In this document: piece after piece, positions 59,198-64,000 of the stretch
Layout: every line of letters starts with the position of its first letter
Position numbering within the stretch: position 1 is the stretch's first letter
Assembly (NCBI RefSeq): GCF_002531725.1
Contig: NZ_NWSQ01000014.1
Coordinates: 124,001 to 188,000, forward strand
From: Rhizobium sp. L43
Lineage (GTDB): Bacteria > Pseudomonadota > Alphaproteobacteria > Rhizobiales > Rhizobiaceae
DNA length: 64,000 bases
Reading direction: 5' to 3'
Notes under the pieces: generated by a model
Databases searched by the model: none
What the model was told of the DNA's origin: nothing
What the model saw: the letters and a program-made list of their open reading frames with translations, nothing else
Program-made: the position numbers and the translations under genes

Positions 59198-61258
59198 ATG
59201 TACCTCGAAAAACTCAATCCCCAGCAGCGCATGGCCGTCGAGCACGGCACGCTCACCGACGGCAGCCATATTGCCGGGCCGCTGCTGGTCATTGCCGGCG
59301 CCGGCTCCGGTAAGACGAATACGCTGGCGCATCGGGTCGCGCATCTGATCGTCAAGGGTGCCGATCCCCGCCGCATCCTGCTGATGACCTTCTCGCGCCG
59401 AGCAGCCGCCGAGATGGCGCGACGCGTCGAGCGCATCTGCCGGGATGTTCTCGGCGCCAATGCCGGCATCATGGCGGATGCACTGTCCTGGTCCGGCACC
59501 TTTCACGGCATCGGCGCGCGGCTGCTGCGCGACTATGCGCAGCAGATCGGCCTCGATCCTGACTTTACCATCCACGACCGCGAAGACAGCGCCGACCTGA
59601 TGAACCTCATCCGGCACGACCTCGGCTTCTCCAAGACGGAAAGCCGGTTTCCAGCCAAAGGCACCTGCCTTGCCATCTATTCCCGGGCGGTGAATTCGGA
59701 GACCGCGCTCGACCAGGTGCTGCGCGACGCCTTTCCCTGGTGCGCGACGTGGGAGAAACAGCTGCGCGAGCTTTTCGCCTGTTATGTCGAGGCCAAGCAG
59801 AGTCAAAACGTGCTCGATTACGACGACCTGCTGCTCTATTGGGCGCAGATGGTGGGTGAGAGCGTGATTGCCGAGGATATCGGCAGCCGCTTCGACCATG
59901 TGCTGGTCGACGAATATCAGGACACCAACCGGCTGCAGGCCTCGATCCTCATGGCGCTGAAGCCGCAAGGCCAGGGGCTGACCGTCGTCGGCGACGATGC
60001 CCAATCGATCTATTCCTTCCGCGCCGCGACGGTGCGCAATATCCTCGATTTTCCCGCTGCCTTCAGCCCGGTCGCTGATATCGTCACGCTCGACCGCAAT
60101 TACCGCTCGACGCAGCCGATCCTGGCGGCTGCCAACGCCGTCATCGATCTCGCCTCGGAACGCTTCACCAAGAATCTCTGGACCGAGCGGCAATCATCGG
60201 AGCGGCCGCGCCTGGTGACGGTGCGCGACGAGACCGAGCAGGCGCGTTACGTCGCCGACATGGTGCTCGACAATCGCGAGGAAGGCTTGAAGCTCAAGCA
60301 GCAGGCCGTGCTGTTCCGCGCCTCGCATCACAGCGGCCCGCTGGAGGTCGAATTGACCCGACGCAACATTCCCTTCGTCAAATTCGGCGGGCTGAAGTTC
60401 CTCGACAGCGCACATGTCAAAGACATGCTGGCTGCGCTGCGCTTCGCCCAGAACCCGCGCGACCGGGTGGCGGGCTTCCGGCTGATGCAGATCCTGCCGG
60501 GCGTCGGGCCGTCGACGGCACAGAAGGCGCTCGACCTGATGGCTGAGGATGCGAGCCCGCTATCGGCGCTCGCCGAAATGCCGGCGCCGCCGCGCTCCGG
60601 CGAGGACTGGACTGATTTCGTTGCCATGCTGCAGGAGATGAAATCCGGCAAGGCCGGCTGGCCGGCGGAGATCGGCCTGGCGCGGCAATGGTACGCGCCG
60701 CATCTGGAACGGCTGCATGAGGACGCCGCGACGCGGCAAGCCGATCTGCTGCAGCTCGAGCAGATCGCCGGCGGTTATGCCTCGCGCGAACGTTTCCTCA
60801 CCGAACTCACCCTCGATCCGCCGGATGCCACCAGCGACCAGGCCGGCGTGCCGCTGCTCGACGAGGATTATCTGATCCTGTCGACCATCCATTCCGCCAA
60901 GGGCCAGGAATGGACGCGGGTCTTCATGCTGAACGTCGTCGACGGCTGCATTCCGAGCGATCTCGCCGTCGGCGCCAGCGCCGAAATCGAGGAGGAACGC
61001 CGGCTGCTCTATGTCGCGATGACGCGGGCGAGAGACGGCCTCGATCTGGTCGTGCCGCAACGCTTCTTCACCTACGGCCAGAATTCGCAGGGCGACCGGC
61101 ATGTCTATGCCTCCCGCAGCCGCTTCATCCCGGCGACGCTGCTGCAGTTCTTCGAGGCCTGCAGCTGGCCGCAGGTGAAATCGGACGCCGCCGCCCAAGC
61201 GCAGGCGCGGCAGGTGCGCATCGATGTCGGCGCCCGCATGCGCGGCATGTGGCGATAG
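59198..61258 (+). CDS. UvrD/Rep-family ATP-dependent DNA helicase
   Basis: A 686-residue superfamily 1A helicase. Motif I VIAGAGSGKTNTL, motif II VLVDEYQDTNRLQ, motif III VVGDDAQSIYSFR, and the C-terminal STIHSAKGQEWTRVF and LLYVAMTRARDGL. It unwinds DNA 3' to 5' and works in repair or replication restart. It is shorter than UvrD proper (about 720-850) and lacks the long C-terminal tail. Not adjacent to recB/addA genes. The ATG at 59198 has no strong ribosome site but begins the domain. Confidence 0.92.
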   Translation: MYLEKLNPQQRMAVEHGTLTDGSHIAGPLLVIAGAGSGKTNTLAHRVAHLIVKGADPRRILLMTFSRRAAAEMARRVERICRDVLGANAGIMADALSWSGTFHGIGARLLRDYAQQIGLDPDFTIHDREDSADLMNLIRHDLGFSKTESRFPAKGTCLAIYSRAVNSETALDQVLRDAFPWCATWEKQLRELFACYVEAKQSQNVLDYDDLLLYWAQMVGESVIAEDIGSRFDHVLVDEYQDTNRLQASILMALKPQGQGLTVVGDDAQSIYSFRAATVRNILDFPAAFSPVADIVTLDRNYRSTQPILAAANAVIDLASERFTKNLWTERQSSERPRLVTVRDETEQARYVADMVLDNREEGLKLKQQAVLFRASHHSGPLEVELTRRNIPFVKFGGLKFLDSAHVKDMLAALRFAQNPRDRVAGFRLMQILPGVGPSTAQKALDLMAEDASPLSALAEMPAPPRSGEDWTDFVAMLQEMKSGKAGWPAEIGLARQWYAPHLERLHEDAATRQADLLQLEQIAGGYASRERFLTELTLDPPDATSDQAGVPLLDEDYLILSTIHSAKGQEWTRVFMLNVVDGCIPSDLAVGASAEIEEERRLLYVAMTRARDGLDLVVPQRFFTYGQNSQGDRHVYASRSRFIPATLLQFFEACSWPQVKSDAAAQAQARQVRIDVGARMRGMWR

Positions 61259-61269
61259 GCTGAAATAGT

Positions 61270-62322
61270 TTAGAGCGAAAGCGGCGGTTCGGCCGGTTTC
61301 AGGAAATGCTCGATCCTTGCGGCCTCCACAGCCTCGACTGAGGCCGGCGACCATTTCGGATTGCGGTCCTTGTCGATGACGGCGGCGCGGATGCCTTCGA
61401 AAAAGTCGGGATTATCCAGCATCTGCAGGCAGGCGCCGAGTTCACGGCTAAGGCATTCGGCAAGCGAAGCGCTGCGGCGGCCGGCCCGGAGCAGCGCCAA
61501 GGCGAGCTTCAGGCTGGTCGGCGAACGGGTCAGCAGCACCCGGCGCGTCTCGGCGGCGAAGTCGCCCTCCTCCCCGGCAAGTGCCGTCAGGATCTCTTCG
61601 ACGCTGTCGAAACGGAAGGCGCGATCGATCATCGCCGCATTCTGCCTGAGCCGGCTTTCTCCCGCAGGCTCCGAGAGCGTCTGCAGCACCGCATCGACGT
61701 CGCTCGACGAACTGCCGCGCGCCAGGCCCGACAACGCATCGATCACCGCGCCGAGCCGCGACGAAGCGATTTGCAGGTCGGCAAGTCCAGCATGGAGCGC
61801 GTCGGCCGCACCGATATCCAGCCCCGTCAGGCCGAGCCATGTTCCGGCCTCGCCGGGTGCCCGCGGCAGCAGCCAGGTGGCGCCGACATCGGGGACATAG
61901 CCGATGCCGGTTTCGGGCATGGCGAGGCGCGTGCGCTCGGTGACAACGCGGTGGCGGCCGTGCGACGACAGGCCGACACCGCCGCCCATGGTGATGCCGT
62001 CCATCAGCGCGACATAGGGTTTGGGGTAGGAGGCGATCTGATGGTTGAGGCGGAATTCCTCGCGCCAGAAGCTTGCCGCCAAGCCATCGCCGGCGCGAGC
62101 GCTTTCATGCAGGGCGCGGATGTCGCCGCCGGCGCAGAAGCCGCGTTCGCCCTCGCCCATCGCCACAACGCTTGCCACCTCGGAATCCTCCGCAAAAGCG
62201 TGCAGCGCCGCGGTGATCGCGCGGATCATCGGCAGCGTCAGGCTGTTCAGCGCCCGCGGCCGGTTGAGCCGGATCACGCCCGCGGTGCCCCGCCGTTCAA
62301 TGATGACTTCGCCGTCCTGCAT
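61270..62322 (-). CDS. 3-hydroxyisobutyryl-CoA hydrolase / enoyl-CoA hydratase-like
   Basis: A 350-residue crotonase-fold protein. Motifs: GVIRLNRPRALNSL, GFCAGGDIRALHE with the CoA oxyanion hole, MGGGVGLSSHGRHR and the Glu/Asp region PETGIGYVPDVGATW. Length and the C-terminal extension (LQMLDNPDFFEGIRAAVIDKDRNPKW) match 3-hydroxyisobutyryl-CoA hydrolases of valine breakdown rather than short enoyl-CoA hydratases. No partner valine genes are next to it. Convergent with the helicase, 11 bp away. Confidence 0.88.
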   Translation of the reverse strand: MQDGEVIIERRGTAGVIRLNRPRALNSLTLPMIRAITAALHAFAEDSEVASVVAMGEGERGFCAGGDIRALHESARAGDGLAASFWREEFRLNHQIASYPKPYVALMDGITMGGGVGLSSHGRHRVVTERTRLAMPETGIGYVPDVGATWLLPRAPGEAGTWLGLTGLDIGAADALHAGLADLQIASSRLGAVIDALSGLARGSSSSDVDAVLQTLSEPAGESRLRQNAAMIDRAFRFDSVEEILTALAGEEGDFAAETRRVLLTRSPTSLKLALALLRAGRRSASLAECLSRELGACLQMLDNPDFFEGIRAAVIDKDRNPKWSPASVEAVEAARIEHFLKPAEPPLSL

Positions 62323-62405
62323 GGTTCACCTCATCTGTTACCACCATGAATAGCTGACGAGGAGGCATCGCTCCAGTCGATTTGCGACTGGTCGATCGGA
62401 TCCGT

Positions 62406-64000
62406 TCAGGCAGACAGCGAATTGCGGGCGGAGGCTGCGACTTCGCACCGGGCGGCATAATCGATGGCAAGTTCCAGCGGCAGCGGCCGCGAGAAATGAT
62501 AGCCCTGCGCCAGGCGAACGCCCATCGCCTTCAATCCCTCGGCGATCTCTTCGCTTTCGACGCCTTCGGCGACCGAGGCAATGCCGAGATTCTGGCAGAG
62601 ATTGGCGACCGAGCGGGTGATGTTCATGCAACGGGCGTCGCGATCGAGATTCATCACGAAGGCCTTGTCGATCTTCAGCTTGTCGAAGCCGAGACGGTGG
62701 ATATGGCTGAGGCTGGAATAGCCGGTGCCGAAATCATCGAGCGCGATCGAGATGCCGGCGGCGCGCAGCATCGATATCACCTGGTCGGCGGCGTCGAAAT
62801 CGGAGAGCAGCGCCGTCTCGGTGATCTCGAATTCGATGCGCCTGGGGTCCATGCCGGAGCGGGTGATCATGGCGAGCAGCGCCATCGAGGTCTCGTGGTC
62901 GCAGATATCGCGCGCCGAGAGATTGAAGGACAGCCTGAGATGCCTGGGAATGATCGCCAGCGCTTCGAGCGCCTTGGCGAAAAGGATGCGCGTCATCCGG
63001 CCGATGACGGCGGTGCGCTCGGCAGCGGGAATGAAGGCTTCCGGACTGATGCGGCCGAAGCGGGCGCTGTCCCAGCGGGCGAGTGCCTCGTAAGCGACGA
63101 CGCGGCCGCTCCTCAATTCGACGATCGGCTGATAGTCGAGTTTCAATTCCTTGTCGAAGTCGTTCGCCTGCAGCTCGAGTTCGATCAGGTGGCGCTGCGT
63201 CAGGATCTTCTCGTGCTCGGCCGAGAAGAATTCGACGCCGCTGCTGCGCTTGCTCTTGACCTGGTAGAGGGCGAAATCCGCTTTCTCGTAGAGTTCCTCG
63301 GCGGTGTATTTGCCGCTATCGGGATAGACGATACCGCAGGAACCGAAAATGCGCACCGAGCCGTCGGGGATTTCGTAAGGGTCGCGAACGGCGGCGCAGA
63401 GCGCCTGGCCGAGATCGGCGATCGCCTGGCGAGTCATCAAGCAGGGGAAGATGATGCCGAATTCGTCGCCGCCGAGACGGGAGACGATGCCCTCTTCGCC
63501 GACCAGCGTGGAGAAGCGGCGGGCGGTCTCCTTGAGCACGAGATCGCCGGCGGCATGGCCGAAGACGTCGTTGACCGGCTTGAAGCCGTCGAGGTCGAGA
63601 ATGCCGATGACGGGCGGTCGGGACGGGTCTTTCTGCAACCGCTGTTCCAGCGAGACAAAGAAACTGCGGCGGTTGGCAAGGCCGGTCAGCTGGTCATGCA
63701 GGGCGTTGCGGCTGTTGACGCGGTTCAGCTCTTCGGCTTCCGCCCGTTTCTGCTTCAGCTCCTCGGTCAAGCGCACGAGGCCGACGAAATTCTGGAAATA
63801 GCTGTCGATCACCCGGAGAAAGGGCAGGATCAGGAAGAGACCGCTGACAGCGGTCGCGACGAAAACCGGATTGCCCGAAAACATGAAAGTCGCGACCATG
63901 GCCGAGAAGGTGATCACAGTGGTGAGCACCGCCGCCAGCGGCAAATGCATCAGGCAGAAGATGCAGGAAATCCCGGTCACGACGAGGAAATAGGCGATCT
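62406..64000 (-). CDS. GGDEF-EAL cyclic-di-GMP protein (5' end outside window)
   Basis: The reading frame is open to the right edge, so the start is missing; 531 codons are visible. The N-terminal visible part has membrane spans (LAAVLTTVITFSAMVATFMF and VFVATAVSGLFLILPFL). The GGDEF domain has SRLGGDEFGII and the EAL domain YEALARW with DDFGTGYSSL and the loop KIDKAFV. Both catalytic motifs are intact in sequence, so it could make or break c-di-GMP, or switch between them. It may also be the end of a MHYT/MASE-type sensor, since the first residues are hydrophobic. Confidence 0.9.
   Translation of the reverse strand, partial: IAYFLVVTGISCIFCLMHLPLAAVLTTVITFSAMVATFMFSGNPVFVATAVSGLFLILPFLRVIDSYFQNFVGLVRLTEELKQKRAEAEELNRVNSRNALHDQLTGLANRRSFFVSLEQRLQKDPSRPPVIGILDLDGFKPVNDVFGHAAGDLVLKETARRFSTLVGEEGIVSRLGGDEFGIIFPCLMTRQAIADLGQALCAAVRDPYEIPDGSVRIFGSCGIVYPDSGKYTAEELYEKADFALYQVKSKRSSGVEFFSAEHEKILTQRHLIELELQANDFDKELKLDYQPIVELRSGRVVAYEALARWDSARFGRISPEAFIPAAERTAVIGRMTRILFAKALEALAIIPRHLRLSFNLSARDICDHETSMALLAMITRSGMDPRRIEFEITETALLSDFDAADQVISMLRAAGISIALDDFGTGYSSLSHIHRLGFDKLKIDKAFVMNLDRDARCMNITRSVANLCQNLGIASVAEGVESEEIAEGLKAMGVRLAQGYHFSRPLPLELAIDYAARCEVAASARNSLSA

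Noticed and set aside
1..64000. CRISPR array, prophage, transposase or integrase
   Set aside because: No regularly spaced repeats, cas motifs, DDE or tyrosine recombinase motifs were found. The repeats present are short palindromes.

Overview
The window looks like chromosomal DNA of a Rhizobium species (R. etli / R. leguminosarum type; inferred from gene content, not from a database search). The supporting signs are high GC, the core order murA - DUF2948 - hisD - UPF0262 - LMW phosphatase - infA - maf - yacG - tRNA-Phe, a DUF982 gene, GGAAC-N16-CGTT promoters of the alphaproteobacterial general stress sigma factor (EcfG/RpoE2 type), two Ku genes, and many ABC/SDR sugar-alcohol genes. No transposase, phage gene, CRISPR array or rRNA was seen.

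Layout. 1-5.6 kb: a truncated LuxR-type regulator, a single-domain response regulator, and a divergent three-gene signalling operon (membrane PAS histidine kinase, Rcp1-like receiver, REC-kinase-REC hybrid). 5.7-10.4 kb: a fused ring-cleaving dioxygenase/carboxylesterase, an EamA exporter, a YdhS-like FAD/NAD(P) protein and an OsmC peroxidase. 10.4-12.9 kb: two convergent Ku genes, each behind its own stress-type promoter. 13.3-18.3 kb: surface polysaccharide genes (Wzy-like polymerase, beta-helix protein, acyltransferase with SGNH tail), then two alpha/beta hydrolases.

20.4-28.2 kb: a complete Nit1C cluster (Sll0783-like protein, nitrilase, radical SAM, GNAT, AIR-synthase-like, glycosyltransferase, MSMEG_0570-like, flavin monooxygenase), extended by an LnmK/Pnap_2097-like gene. 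Nit1C clusters are linked to growth on cyanide as nitrogen source. A sigma-54-type promoter (TGGCAT-N5-TTGCA) and a set of 12-bp repeats lie just upstream, which would suit nitrogen control. The glycosyltransferase gene carries a single-base frameshift.

28.4-46.9 kb: a sugar-alcohol catabolic island. It has a LacI regulator, a minus-strand operon with two perfect-looking LacI-type operators (alcohol dehydrogenase, frameshifted SDR, PfkB kinase, D-lyxose isomerase family, Gfo/Idh, DeoC/LacD aldolase), a second minus-strand operon (SDR, ribitol dehydrogenase-like, GatZ-like, tagatose-kinase-like, ROK regulator, ketose 3-epimerase-like), and a divergent plus-strand ABC transporter operon ending in an L-xylulose-reductase-like SDR. 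The kinase plus PF08013 protein fit the D-tagatose -> tagatose-6-P -> fructose-6-P route known from Agrobacterium altritol/galactitol catabolism.

46.9-64 kb: a small gene with a third stress promoter, a GGDEF protein, a phosphodiester-glycosidase-like protein, the core block from tRNA-Phe to murA, tRNA-Thr, intergenic palindromic repeats, small envelope proteins, a UvrD-type helicase, a 3-hydroxyisobutyryl-CoA hydrolase-like protein and a GGDEF-EAL protein cut by the window end.
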